Source of the DNA: a candidate division KSB1 bacterium
GTDB lineage: Bacteria > Zhuqueibacterota > Zhuqueibacteria > Zhuqueibacterales > Zhuqueibacteraceae
DNA: 64,000 nt
Assembly (NCBI GenBank): GCA_034506255.1
Contig: JAPDPX010000008.1
Location: 1 to 64,000, forward strand
Direction: 5' to 3'
Under the pieces are notes generated by a model, which ran no database searches, was not told the DNA's origin, and saw only the letters and a list, made by a program, of their open reading frames with translations. A program made the position numbers and the translations under genes. Of the stretch, positions 34,713 to 44,776 are shown piece by piece. Numbering within the stretch: the first letter of the stretch is position 1; every line of letters begins with the position of its first letter.

Positions 34713-37580
34713 TCAAAACCTGATCACCAAACCCAGCCGAATGTTTCTCGGCGTCAAATAGCGTGCGGGGTTGAAGGGAAACGGATCGAGCGGCGCCTGG
34801 GTGTCGGGATAGAGCGGATCGTTCCAGCTCGTGGGCGTGGGATCGCCGCGTTCATAGGCCCGGCCGGTGACCGGATTGATGATTTGCGAATTCTTGCGAT
34901 CGAACAGATTCACAATTTCCATCAGCAGCGTCACCTCCAGGCCCGCGGGCCGAAAATACTTCTCGAAATTCAGATTGACCCAAAACCAATGCGCCGCCAG
35001 CCGGCCGTAGGGATCGTCGGGCTCACCGTTTTGATTCAAATCCTCATCGTATTCCCGCCGGCCGTTGGGCAGCACCGTGCCGGTGAAAAATTGCGGGGTG
35101 TAGCGCTTGCCCGCCTGCGCAAAGGCGCGCAGGTTGAGATTCCAGTCCTCCGGCAGCCGCACGCCCAGGATTTTGGGGGCCTCGCCTTTGCGGACATTGA
35201 GATTCGCCACCAGGTTGATTTGCCACGGCCGGTCCCAAATGAGAAAATCCTCGGTGATCGGCTTTTCGGTGAGCGTGCCCTGCGCCACCAGAAAAGCGTC
35301 GTCGGGTGAGGAGCTTTTGCCGGTGGCGAGCGAATAGGAACCGCTCACCGAACCGGTGAGAAAGGTGCCGGCGCGCTTGCGATATTCCACCTCCACCCCG
35401 CGTGCGCGCGAGTAATCGAGATTGAGATAGGTCGTGAAGGTGCGGCCCGCCAGCCGGCCGCTGCCGCGGAAATTCACCGTGGTCACATAATCGAAAATGT
35501 CCTTGTAATATGCGGTGAGCGTGAACACGTCATTCTCGCTGAATTTGTGGCGCACGCCGAATTCATACGACACCGTGGTTTCATAGTCGAGATTGGGATT
35601 GCCGAACTTTTGGAAGGTGGATTTGGCGCTGTTCTCGCCCAGCTTGGCATAGACGAATTGCGGCTTCGGCCGTTTGGAGAAATGCCCGTAGGAAAAGAAC
35701 AGCATTTGATTGTCGGTGATCGGATGGGAGATCCCCAGCCGCGGGCTGAGACGGCCGCGCCAGCGCCGGCCAAAGAAGTTGTAGGTGTCCGCGCGAAACT
35801 GCCGGCGCGTCTCCTCGCTGATCGTGAGGATCTCCGGATTGGCAATGGCCCGCTCGACGTACCGGCCCGGAAACCAATAATCGAAGCGCAGACCAAGATT
35901 GGCAATCAGGCCCTTGAATTTGATCTGATCCTGGGCATACAGGCTGCCATAGGCGGGATGGACGCGATAGATGTCGTTGTTCAATCCCAACCCGCCGAAC
36001 CACGGCCGGTAGATGTCGATCATCTGCATTTCGGCAAACTGCGTCTCCACGCCGGCCTTGAATTTGTGCACGCCGCTGGCGCTGTGACGGTTGAGGTCGA
36101 ATTTCAGGGTGTACTCCTCAACGTAGTGATCGTGCCAGGTGCTGCCGTTGCCGAAATCCCAAAACCCGTCGCCGGGAAACACCGAGATGATGCTGCTGTC
36201 GGAATTGTAAAAATAGGCGATCGGCAGCGTCACGATGTCCTGCGGCTCCTGATAGTGCGTCCACAACTTGCCGTTGACGTCGCTGCGCAGATGGCTGAAG
36301 TAGCGCGACAGTTTGATTTCGTAGAAAGTTTTGCTGTTCAGGGTGTGCGTCCAGGAGAGCGACAGACTCTTGTTGAGATGGGTGAAGGTTTGGAAATTGT
36401 CCAGGTTCTTTTCGAATTCGTAGGGGTATCCCGGACTGGGTTCGACATACTCCAAATTCGTCTGCAGCGACTTTTCGTTTTGATTGATCGCAACCGACTG
36501 GTTGCCGGAGAGCACGAGTTTGTGGGTGGGGGTGATTTTCCAGGTGAGCTTGAGCAGTCCCGACCAGTTGTTGTCCTGACGCGGTGCAAAACGGCTGCCG
36601 TAAAACGTCGAAGAGTAAAGCCGCTGCGCCCGTGCGCGCAAATAGGTGTCACTGGTGAGCGCGTAGAAATTGCCGAACAGGCTGAACTGGCCGGGGGGCC
36701 GCAGACCCAGGGCCGGCAGCAGGTAGCGCGTCAGCGGCTCCGGCCCGCTCAGGCTCAGCTCCGCCACGTCGGTGCGAAAGCTGTGGCGGTTTTTCGTGCT
36801 GAAATGGCCGATGATTGGCAGTGTGGGATCAAAATCGCCGAAGTGGTCGCGCTTGTAGGCGAACGAGCCTTTGTAGGAGGAACCACCCTCCTTGGTTCTC
36901 ACATTGATGATGCCGGACATGGCCTGGCCGTACTCGGCATTGAAGCCGCCGGTGATGACTTCGACCTCTTCGATGGCGTCGGTGCTCAATTGCAGGCCGA
37001 AACCGGTGCCCGCCAGCGGATCCTGCACCGAGATGCCGTCGAGCAAATAGGCGTTCTCATAGGCGCGGCCGCCGCGCAGGTGAATCTCATTATCGGACTG
37101 CACCACACCCACCTGGCCGGCGACGAGGTCCTGCACGTTTTCGACGATCTGATTGGCAATCTCGCTGCTGCTCAGACTCCGACGGCTGGCGGTTTCCTCC
37201 AGATCGAACAGCGGCCGCTCGCCGATCACCACCACTTCCTGGCCGAGCGCCAGCACCGTGGCTTCGAGTTTCACGTTCAGGGTGGTGACCGTTCCCGCCG
37301 TCACTTTCACGCCGGTGTGCTGCACCTGCTTGTAGCCGATCATCGCCGCTTCCACGGTGTACACCCCCGGGTTGATGTTGGGAATCTGGTAGCTGCCGTC
37401 GGGGGCGGTGGCAGCGCCGTAATAAGTGCCCTTGATCAAAACGTGCACGCCGGGCAGGCCTTCACCAGTTTCCTTGTCGGTGATGCGTCCCACCAGCGTC
37501 CCCCTGGTCTGGGCCAGAGCCAGAGGCGCGGTCAGCAGCATGGCGGCGGCTGTCAGGCGGGCGAGCGCATGCGGTTTCAT
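34713..37580 (-). CDS. TonB-dependent receptor with CarboxypepD_reg-like domain
   Basis: 955 aa from the ATG at 37580 (ATG at 37592 also in frame; neither has a good ribosome-binding site). Signal peptide MKPHALARLTAAAMLLTAPLALA, CarboxypepD_reg-like domain (about 25-110; LVGRITDKETGEGLPGVHVLIKG), plug (about 120-235; SSSEIANQIVENVQDLVAGQVGV ... INVRTKEGG) and a barrel ending in phenylalanine (LGLVIRF). Outer-membrane receptor; ligand not predicted. Followed 224 nt later by the PorV-like gene and preceded by a lipoprotein gene, a layout suggesting a co-regulated surface set. Confidence 0.9.
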   Translation of the reverse strand: MKPHALARLTAAAMLLTAPLALAQTRGTLVGRITDKETGEGLPGVHVLIKGTYYGAATAPDGSYQIPNINPGVYTVEAAMIGYKQVQHTGVKVTAGTVTTLNVKLEATVLALGQEVVVIGERPLFDLEETASRRSLSSSEIANQIVENVQDLVAGQVGVVQSDNEIHLRGGRAYENAYLLDGISVQDPLAGTGFGLQLSTDAIEEVEVITGGFNAEYGQAMSGIINVRTKEGGSSYKGSFAYKRDHFGDFDPTLPIIGHFSTKNRHSFRTDVAELSLSGPEPLTRYLLPALGLRPPGQFSLFGNFYALTSDTYLRARAQRLYSSTFYGSRFAPRQDNNWSGLLKLTWKITPTHKLVLSGNQSVAINQNEKSLQTNLEYVEPSPGYPYEFEKNLDNFQTFTHLNKSLSLSWTHTLNSKTFYEIKLSRYFSHLRSDVNGKLWTHYQEPQDIVTLPIAYFYNSDSSIISVFPGDGFWDFGNGSTWHDHYVEEYTLKFDLNRHSASGVHKFKAGVETQFAEMQMIDIYRPWFGGLGLNNDIYRVHPAYGSLYAQDQIKFKGLIANLGLRFDYWFPGRYVERAIANPEILTISEETRRQFRADTYNFFGRRWRGRLSPRLGISHPITDNQMLFFSYGHFSKRPKPQFVYAKLGENSAKSTFQKFGNPNLDYETTVSYEFGVRHKFSENDVFTLTAYYKDIFDYVTTVNFRGSGRLAGRTFTTYLNLDYSRARGVEVEYRKRAGTFLTGSVSGSYSLATGKSSSPDDAFLVAQGTLTEKPITEDFLIWDRPWQINLVANLNVRKGEAPKILGVRLPEDWNLNLRAFAQAGKRYTPQFFTGTVLPNGRREYDEDLNQNGEPDDPYGRLAAHWFWVNLNFEKYFRPAGLEVTLLMEIVNLFDRKNSQIINPVTGRAYERGDPTPTSWNDPLYPDTQAPLDPFPFNPARYLTPRNIRLGLVIRF

Positions 37581-37623
37581 CTTGCCATCCATGAAAGTTT
37601 TGCAGCGGACAACGCGGAATTGC

Positions 37624-39009
37624 TCATTTGAAAATGTCCGTCAGGATTTTTTGGATCAGCACGGCCGCGGTGCCGTTGCCGTCCAGTGCGGCGATCGGCA
37701 GGCCGAAAAAGACGAAAGAAGAAGTCGCATCCACCACCGCCATCACCGGCGTGCCGGGCCAGGCTGCGGGGTTGGGCGGCAGCACATACAGCGTGTCGGC
37801 ACTGATTTTTGGCACCAGCGGAAAAACGTTGGGAAGGATCGCAGAGGTGAGCTTCAACTCCGGAAAGCCACGGCCGGCGAAAAATGGCGCAGGGAGCACC
37901 ACTTGATTGCGCGTGAGACGGTTGATCTTCGCGGCCAGGCTGTCCACCGGCGAGAAATCGAGCGCGACACTTTGATTGGTGGTGAACTCCTGAAAGGAGG
38001 TGGTCATGAGCAGCTTGCCGCCCGCGGCGAGATAGGGTGTGACGGTGGCCTGTGCCTTTTCGAGATTGGGCTCAGTGTCGGCGTACCACAGCACACGTTC
38101 GAACAGGCGCAGGGTGGCGAGAAACGTCTGAGCCGAGGCCGGCTCCAGGGCGCGGTTGTTGCTTTTGATGTCCCACACCTCGACGTGGCCCGCCACGGCC
38201 GCGAGCGCCTTGCGATAAAAGGCGCCGGCGTTGTCATTGATGTTGTAATCGTCGAGCAGCAGGAATTTGCTGCGCGGCTCCCTGACGTACCACACCTCGT
38301 CGTCGCGCCGCGGCATGCGGATGATGCGGCTGGTGGCGCCGGCGAGATCGACGGCGCGCAGATAAAAAACGTGCCGGCCCTCGCGCAAACCGTCGCTGGC
38401 GGTCAGCGTGATCGTTTGCGTGCGCGCCGGCAGATCACGCCAGACGGCGTTGGTGTCATCGAGCACGTACTGGTACTTTTCGATGGTGTCATCCCCATCG
38501 AGATCCGTGCCACTCCAGGTGAAGGTTGCCACCGTGAAGGTGGTGTCCGGCACCTCGGTGCCCGCCGGGAATTCCACCACCGGCCGGGTGTTGATCACCG
38601 GGAAGCGCTGCCGCGCCGCGCTCGGGTCGGCCGCCCCTTGATCATCCACGGCCTTGACGCGCAGGGTGTAGGTGGTGTCTGTGCCGGCCAGGCGCAGCGT
38701 GAAGGTCTCGCGCGTCGCGGTGGTGAAGGTCCAGCCGGAAGCCGGCGCGGCCGCGTTCCAACTCGTCACCTCCGCCGCGCTTTCGCTGAAGGTGTAAATG
38801 AAGCCCACCACCTCGCCGTCGGGATCATCGCCCCACCAGTGCAGCGTCTGGCGGCTGATCCCGGCGTTCAGCTCGCGCTCCGAAAAAATCGTGATGAAAG
38901 TCTCCGGCGGCTGGTTGGGATGGGGATTGTCGCTGAAATGTTCCGAGCAGCCGGAAACCAGCAACACCGCCACTGTATACTGCAGCGCCATGAGGAGACG
39001 GTTGTGCAT
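37624..39009 (-). CDS. Exported lipoprotein with FN3-like domains
   Basis: 461 aa; ATG after AAGGGAG. Lipobox VLLVSGC at residues 15-21. Two Ig/FN3-like modules follow (HWWGDDPDGEVVGFIYTF and FTWSGTDLDGDDTIEKYQY are typical), then a C-terminal part with an alpha/beta look (KFLLLDDYNINDNAGAFYRKAL ... GKLLMTTSFQEF) reminiscent of a glutamine-amidotransferase-like or ThuA-like fold. Membrane-anchored outside the cytoplasm. Lies 43 nt upstream of the second TonB receptor on the same strand and may assist it. Confidence 0.7.
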   Translation of the reverse strand: MHNRLLMALQYTVAVLLVSGCSEHFSDNPHPNQPPETFITIFSERELNAGISRQTLHWWGDDPDGEVVGFIYTFSESAAEVTSWNAAAPASGWTFTTATRETFTLRLAGTDTTYTLRVKAVDDQGAADPSAARQRFPVINTRPVVEFPAGTEVPDTTFTVATFTWSGTDLDGDDTIEKYQYVLDDTNAVWRDLPARTQTITLTASDGLREGRHVFYLRAVDLAGATSRIIRMPRRDDEVWYVREPRSKFLLLDDYNINDNAGAFYRKALAAVAGHVEVWDIKSNNRALEPASAQTFLATLRLFERVLWYADTEPNLEKAQATVTPYLAAGGKLLMTTSFQEFTTNQSVALDFSPVDSLAAKINRLTRNQVVLPAPFFAGRGFPELKLTSAILPNVFPLVPKISADTLYVLPPNPAAWPGTPVMAVVDATSSFVFFGLPIAALDGNGTAAVLIQKILTDIFK

Positions 39010-39129
39010 GACGGCATTCTCCCTTCAGCTCGGCCGGTGGGAAACCCGCGCGCGGACGGCCCGCCAACGCGCGGCACGGCAGAGTCTTCAGAGGCAGCGA
39101 ATCTGAAGACTCTGCGCCCGCCGCCGGCC

Positions 39130-41940
39130 TTATCGCAGCAACAACATTTTGTTCACTTTCTCGAAACTGCCGGTCCGCAGGCGGTAGAAGTAAACCCCGC
39201 CCGGCACCACCTGGCCGCGGTCGTTGGTGCCGTCCCACTTCGTCAGATGGCTGCCCGCCGGTGCGATGCCATCCACCAGCGTTTTGACTTTTTGCCCGAG
39301 CAGGTTGTAGATCGCCAGACTCACCCGCCCGGGCTGCGGCAGTTGGTAGCGGATGGCGGTTTCAGGGTTGAAGGGGTTGGGGTAATTTTGCTCCAGAGCG
39401 TAGCGCAAGGGCGGCTCGCGGTGATCGGCAACGCCGGTGCCGGGTCCGCGCACCACGTCGCGATTGTTGCGCGGCAGCAGCTTGTAGTTGTTGAAAGAGT
39501 AATGGTGAATGGCGGTGAGCGAGCGGATGCTGTCGCCCTTCACATATATCGAGTCCAGATTGCCGTCGAAATCGCCGAGATCATCGACGCGCACTTCGCC
39601 GCTGCCATCGTCGATGGCAAACTCGCCGAAGTTGCTCGGCGCATCGGGGAAGGGGTTGGACACCACGGCATTCCTCACTTGCACCAGCATGCCCTCCCAT
39701 TGCTCGGCAGTGGCGGCGCCGGTGCGCAAATCACCGGTGCGCAGCAACACCGGTGTCGGCAGGGGATTGCCCCGGCTGAGAATGGTCACGCGGAGGGGGT
39801 TGGCACTGCTGGGATTGACGAGGCGCGTGACATTAAAATTTTCTTCCACCCGGCCGGTCACCGACACCAGATCGCCGGCCTTGACATTGGTGGTGTTGTC
39901 ATTGACCCAGATGCCGCGCCACGGCGTGGTACCGTCCTGAATCCAGTAGAAGGAAAAATCGGTGGTGTCGGTGGTGACGATGCCCTGCACAGTGACGGTG
40001 AGATTGGTGTAACCGGAGTTGCCGTTGGCATAGGGCGTGTACTGCAAGTCGTAAATCGTCAGGCCGGCATCGCGCACGAAATAGAACAATTTCGCGGCCG
40101 CGGTGTCCGCCGGGATGGTGCTGCTCGCGCCCTCGGTGTCGGTGGCCTTGATGAAGAATTCCACGAAGGCGCCGTTGGCCTGTGCCGGGATCACCGCGGT
40201 GTAGAGATTGCCCCCGCCGGCGGTCATGGGCAGGCTTTGATAAGCGCCGCGGTCAACACGATAGCCCACCTCCGCACTGGCCACCGCCGTCTGGGCATCC
40301 ACAATCGTGGCGGAAACGGTCATGCCGGTCGTCGAAGTTGCCACCACCGGATCGCGGCTCACATTGGTGATGGCCGGTGGTGAGGAGGCGACTTCCACAT
40401 CGTTGATCGTGCGCGGATTGATGGTGACCGTGCCCTGTGTCGTGCCGGCGCGGATGTAGCCGGTGACATTGATGCGCGTGCCCGCCGGAAAGCCCGGCCA
40501 CACGCCGCCGTTGGCACTCACCACGTCGAACACGGCATCGAAGTAATCATCCAGCGCAATGGAGCCGGTGGCGTCGCCCGCGATCATGATGTTGCCGGGC
40601 AGGCCGTTGGCGGTGACCGTCAGGTTCTCGAAGCGCACCAGCATGCTTTCCCAGCGCTCGGTGAGCTTGGGATCGGTCACCGCGCCATTGGCGCCCAGGT
40701 CGCCCGGTTTCAACAGCACCGGCGCCGGTCGCGGCGTGCCAAAATCAACGAACTCGACCGGCGTCACCGGATTGGTGAGCAACTCCAACTGCGTGATGCT
40801 GGCGGTGTTGGCGGCACCGGGGAATTCATTCACCAGCGCGGTGACGCGGATTTTGTCACCCGGCTGCACCGCCGTGAACTGCGTGCCGCTGACCGAAGTG
40901 TCGTTTTGAATCACGAACATGCCGCTCCACGGCCCGCCGCGCTCATCCTGCACGAACACGCCCCAGCGCGCGCCGACGAAGATTTCGCGGATGCCGTGCA
41001 TCACCACGCCGGTGAGCGTCACGGTCCGGCCGCGCCACGGGGAATCATCGCTCAGGTTCACGGCAATGTCGGCGGCGCGCTTGAATTGCACATCGGCAAT
41101 GTTGAGGCTGTCGCCCAGCGCGCGCGCACCGGGCGTGGCCGCGGCATGGATGCTCCAAATGCCGCCCTTCCAGGAAAGGTTCTCGCTGGTCTCGTCGTGA
41201 CCAGCGATGCCGTTGCCGCCGCTCCAGGTCTCGACGTCTTCGACCTCCAGGCGGCGCTGTGCAGTTTTGCCGTCGTCATGCGGAAAGGCGTCGCCGTCGT
41301 TTTCGGCATCCACCACGAACTGCTGCGCCACCGGCGTGTCCGGCTGGTATGTCGAAGGCGTGGTGTCGGCATCGGGGCCGTCGATGCTGACGCCGGTTTT
41401 GTTGATGGCCTCGACCTTGTCACCCCAGACCACATAGTCAACGTCCTGCACGAGATCGCTTTGTCCATCCCAGTAAAACAGCACGATCATCTCGCCGTCG
41501 TTGGAAAGCCCGGCGGTCGCGCCCACCGAGACCGCCGTCATGTCGGGGGTGTTGGCATCGTCCCCCTTGATTTCGAAATCCGCGGTTTTTTGGTAGGTGG
41601 TCGCAAAGCCGGCGCCGGTGAAGGCGATGGTGAGAAATTTCCCGGGCGCCAGGCGGCTGCCGTTGGGAAATTTCACCATGAAATCCGAGCCGAAGGCGGT
41701 GAAACCGCCCTTCACCACATTGATGTAGTTGTTGTTGTTGTTGAAACATTCGTCGGACAAATAGTAATTGCCCAGCGTGACCGTGTCTGGGCCGGGATTG
41801 TAAATTTCAATGAATTCGCCCGCGGTCGGGGAGACGGCGAATTCCGTGATCAGCAGATGCGATTGCGCCCGGCTCAGCAGGGGCAGGAACAGCAGAAAAA
41901 GAAGATGGCTGCGTGCAAAAAACGATAGCGATCTGGTCAT
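39130..41940 (-). CDS. Secreted lamin-tail/OB-fold protein with T9SS sorting domain
   Basis: 936 aa; ATG after AAGGAG. Signal peptide, then a lamin tail domain (about residues 28-180; LLITEFAVSPTAGEFIEIYNPG), two nuclease-associated OB-fold-like modules (around 300-500 and 640-800; VTLTGVV and VTVQGIVTTDT with GDLVSVTGRV), an Ig-like stretch between them, and a C-terminal type A sorting domain (NYPNPFNPETAIRY ... GVYFYRL ... KMLLLR). Secreted through T9SS to the surface or medium. No catalytic nuclease domain seen, so an adhesive or binding role is as likely as a nucleic-acid role. Confidence 0.85.
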   Translation of the reverse strand: MTRSLSFFARSHLLFLLFLPLLSRAQSHLLITEFAVSPTAGEFIEIYNPGPDTVTLGNYYLSDECFNNNNNYINVVKGGFTAFGSDFMVKFPNGSRLAPGKFLTIAFTGAGFATTYQKTADFEIKGDDANTPDMTAVSVGATAGLSNDGEMIVLFYWDGQSDLVQDVDYVVWGDKVEAINKTGVSIDGPDADTTPSTYQPDTPVAQQFVVDAENDGDAFPHDDGKTAQRRLEVEDVETWSGGNGIAGHDETSENLSWKGGIWSIHAAATPGARALGDSLNIADVQFKRAADIAVNLSDDSPWRGRTVTLTGVVMHGIREIFVGARWGVFVQDERGGPWSGMFVIQNDTSVSGTQFTAVQPGDKIRVTALVNEFPGAANTASITQLELLTNPVTPVEFVDFGTPRPAPVLLKPGDLGANGAVTDPKLTERWESMLVRFENLTVTANGLPGNIMIAGDATGSIALDDYFDAVFDVVSANGGVWPGFPAGTRINVTGYIRAGTTQGTVTINPRTINDVEVASSPPAITNVSRDPVVATSTTGMTVSATIVDAQTAVASAEVGYRVDRGAYQSLPMTAGGGNLYTAVIPAQANGAFVEFFIKATDTEGASSTIPADTAAAKLFYFVRDAGLTIYDLQYTPYANGNSGYTNLTVTVQGIVTTDTTDFSFYWIQDGTTPWRGIWVNDNTTNVKAGDLVSVTGRVEENFNVTRLVNPSSANPLRVTILSRGNPLPTPVLLRTGDLRTGAATAEQWEGMLVQVRNAVVSNPFPDAPSNFGEFAIDDGSGEVRVDDLGDFDGNLDSIYVKGDSIRSLTAIHHYSFNNYKLLPRNNRDVVRGPGTGVADHREPPLRYALEQNYPNPFNPETAIRYQLPQPGRVSLAIYNLLGQKVKTLVDGIAPAGSHLTKWDGTNDRGQVVPGGVYFYRLRTGSFEKVNKMLLLR

Positions 41941-42233
41941 GAGTCACTCCTTCGCGTGAGATATTGAGAATGAAACCTGAGGGGTTCACTGTCCAGTTGC
42001 CGGCCAAATCTGCGCGACCAGTCACCCGCCGGGAATGCGTGTCGGTCCGACAAGTTTCCCGTTTCGACCGGGCCGGTTGCTTTCAGAAATTCACCGGGGC
42101 AACGCCGGGTTTTGCGCCAGCCGGGCCGTTGCTGAAACCTCACTGCCAACTTGCTGGTGCGCCGGCTGCCGGGCTGCTTGCAGATGCCAGTGCAGCATGA
42201 CACCATGACGCCCGCTGGCGGCGGGCACAGGGG

Positions 42234-44381
42234 TCACTTGATCACCAGGAATTTGCCGCGCTGCACTCTGCCGTTTGCCAGATTCTTCACGACGTAATAG
42301 TAAAGCCCCGAGGCCAGCGCCTGGTCATCCCTGGTCACCAGGTCCCAGGCATGTTCGCCGCCGGGGAAAATGCGGCGGTCGCGCGAGAATTTTTCGAACC
42401 ATTGCACCTCCTCGCCGCTGTAGCTGTCAGCGCGATGTTCGAAAGAATCGACGCGGTCGCCGGCCAGCGTGTAAATGCTCACTTCGCAATGAGCGGGCAA
42501 ATTGTAGAAATAAATCTTGCGGTCGCGCTCGAGATTGCCGTCCCACGCTGCCTTGACGCGATAGGGATTGGGATAGACGCCCACCTTGATTTCGGCGCCG
42601 CCCGCGGCCGCACGCTGTTCCTCCTGCGGCGGGGTTCCCGGGAAGACGCGCAGGACATTGCTCAGCCGGCTGCTCTCCAGGCTGCCCAGGCGGATGGCGG
42701 GATCCCCGCCGTCGAAGGCGGTGACGGCGTAGGCATATTGCCAGCCGTTGAGCAAATTGTCATTCACAAAACGATAATGATAGTAGACCGTCTCGGGCTC
42801 GCCGGTGTTGGGGTTGTTCACGGTTTCGCCGAAGGTCACCGGGCGGGCGAGCCGCACGAAGTCGAAGCCGGTGTCATAGCCGATGCCGTTGACCGAGTCG
42901 AATTCCGCCAGCAGCGTGAAGCTGGAAAGCAAATCGCGGCCGGGCAGATCTTCCCCGAGCTGCGTGCGGTAAAGACGATAGCCCTCGAAATCCTTTCTGC
43001 CGCTGATGAAGTCGACGGACTCCTCCGCGGAACGATCCCAATAGATCGTCACGCGGCGGTCATCCGGAACCACCTTGACACGCGGCGGGGAAGGGGGTGT
43101 GGGCAGCACGTAGCGGTCGAGCTTGCCGTCGCGATCGACATCCTCGCCGGGATCGAGGCGGTTGTTGGCGTTGCGATCTTCGCCGTCGTAGGCGGTCTGC
43201 GCCCAGTAGGCATTGGTGTAGAGATATTGTTTGCTCTGCTCGCTGTCCAGCCGGTTGTCATCAGTGCCGAATTTGCCGGCACAAATCACCGCAAACACGA
43301 CATTGATGCTGGAATCCGGCTCCAACATTTGAAACGGCCCGGTGGTGAGCAGGGTCATGAAATTGCCGGGCCGGCCTTTGACCACCCGATCAATCAGGAA
43401 GCGGGGCATCGGCTCGGCTTGTTTTTGATAACTCTCGAGATCGGTTTGCGGCGAGAACAGCACGGGGTCGCTGGTGTCGCGAAACAGCCAGGTGTTGAAG
43501 CCGGCGGTGGGACGGTAAGTCTGATCATTGGCTTGCGGCGTCGCGCCGAGAAGCTTCAAACCCACATACAAACCGTTGTCGGTGAAGCCGGGGTCGCCGT
43601 CGTAATCATAGGCGTAAGCCAGGCGCAGCGAATCCACGAAATCGCCGCCGCGATGCTGGTAAAACGGCGAGCCCACGCGCGGTGGGGTGATGTTGACGTT
43701 GCGCACCACCAGATCGGCCCAGAGTGAGACATAGAGTTCGTTGAGCCGGCGCCGGCCGGTGTTGCGAATGGTGTAATTCAAAATGACGAAGGCTTCGGCA
43801 AACGGAAAGTTCCAGGCGTAGGCTTCGAGATGGACGGAAAGGTTGGCGGGTTCGTGCTCCGGAATGCGGATGGTGGTGCCGGGCACGACCACGTTGGAGT
43901 CGGTGAAGTCCGCGATGAAATCCTGATGGCTGACGGCCGCGGGCGAATAGAACGGGCTGTCGATCAGGCTGGAGCGCTCGCGCACCCGATCGTTGGGATC
44001 CGCCGAGTTGGTGAATTCGAAGCCGGCAGCCACATCGCGCAGCGAGGCGATGTCGCGCGCCCCCGAGGTCAGAAAGATCGAGCCGTCCTCGCGTTTGCCG
44101 CCCACCCACAACCCGCCGACGAAAAGATGCTCGATGCCCGAGCCCTTGGGATATTCACACGAGGGCTGGTCCACCGGCGTTTGGGTGGCGAAGCCATCAC
44201 CGAACGTGCCGAAGTTGGAGAGGGTCAGACCGATGCTGCCGACGGTGGTGAATTTGGTGTCGTCGTCGATGGTGGGTTTGAGCAAACGGGGATCCGGACG
44301 ATCTTGTGCGAGTGCCGGGGGTGGAAGCAGGAGCGTCATGCACTTCAGGAAAACACCGGCCAGCAAGAGTTTTGCATTCAT
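42234..44381 (-). CDS. Exported protein with C-terminal FlgD/T9SS-like domain
   Basis: 715 aa from the ATG at 44381, which starts the signal peptide (LLLAGVFLKCMTLLLPPPALA); a TTG start further upstream is less likely. The body is mainly beta-rich with no domain I can name; residues near FVGGLWVGGKREDGSIFL and LSVHLEAYAWNFPFAEAFVILNYTIRNTG look like a conserved KSB1/Calditrichota exported family. The C-terminus (VYPNPYRVKAAWDGNL ... VSIYTLAGDRVDSFEH ... SGLYYYVVKN ... GKFLVIK) is a variant sorting domain. Function unknown. Confidence 0.75.
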   Translation of the reverse strand: MNAKLLLAGVFLKCMTLLLPPPALAQDRPDPRLLKPTIDDDTKFTTVGSIGLTLSNFGTFGDGFATQTPVDQPSCEYPKGSGIEHLFVGGLWVGGKREDGSIFLTSGARDIASLRDVAAGFEFTNSADPNDRVRERSSLIDSPFYSPAAVSHQDFIADFTDSNVVVPGTTIRIPEHEPANLSVHLEAYAWNFPFAEAFVILNYTIRNTGRRRLNELYVSLWADLVVRNVNITPPRVGSPFYQHRGGDFVDSLRLAYAYDYDGDPGFTDNGLYVGLKLLGATPQANDQTYRPTAGFNTWLFRDTSDPVLFSPQTDLESYQKQAEPMPRFLIDRVVKGRPGNFMTLLTTGPFQMLEPDSSINVVFAVICAGKFGTDDNRLDSEQSKQYLYTNAYWAQTAYDGEDRNANNRLDPGEDVDRDGKLDRYVLPTPPSPPRVKVVPDDRRVTIYWDRSAEESVDFISGRKDFEGYRLYRTQLGEDLPGRDLLSSFTLLAEFDSVNGIGYDTGFDFVRLARPVTFGETVNNPNTGEPETVYYHYRFVNDNLLNGWQYAYAVTAFDGGDPAIRLGSLESSRLSNVLRVFPGTPPQEEQRAAAGGAEIKVGVYPNPYRVKAAWDGNLERDRKIYFYNLPAHCEVSIYTLAGDRVDSFEHRADSYSGEEVQWFEKFSRDRRIFPGGEHAWDLVTRDDQALASGLYYYVVKNLANGRVQRGKFLVIK

Positions 44382-44776
44382 GTTGCGGGCACAGAATTTT
44401 GGGTTCCGGCTCAACAGCTTCGCGTTTGCGCACAGGTTGAAATGACGCGGCCAAGCTAACCATCCCGAGTCACTTTGTCAAGCGCCGGCGGCAAATTTGT
44501 CGGTCGAGGGCAGCCGCCGGCTTTCACGGTTGTTTTTCCATCAGGCAGGATCACGCCGTGCTGTTGCGCCCTTGTCGCAGAGTCACTGCGCGTCGGTGGC
44601 CGCGCCCTCATTCCGCTGGGTGGCAAGCGGCTTGATCCGCACCGGCCCGGCCGTGGCCGGGCTGTCATGAAGGTGGCATCGCCGGTGGCACCCGCCCTCG
44701 CGAGGGATCGCGGCCGGCGCGAACCCGTCCGTCTCCGGCATGGCAGTGCGCATCAGCACGCGCCGCTGTGCAGCAG
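44382..44776. other. Intergenic spacer, no gene seen
   Basis: About 395 nt, GC-rich, between two minus-strand genes. No repeats of the families seen elsewhere and no clear hairpin with a T-run. Confidence 0.45.

Noticed and set aside
35547..37631. Plus-strand ORF of 694 codons
   Set aside because: Antisense shadow of the TonB receptor gene; long open frames on the opposite strand are expected at this GC content.
37426..40383. Plus-strand ORF of 985 codons
   Set aside because: Antisense shadow of the FN3 lipoprotein and LTD protein genes; product is compositionally biased and matches no family.
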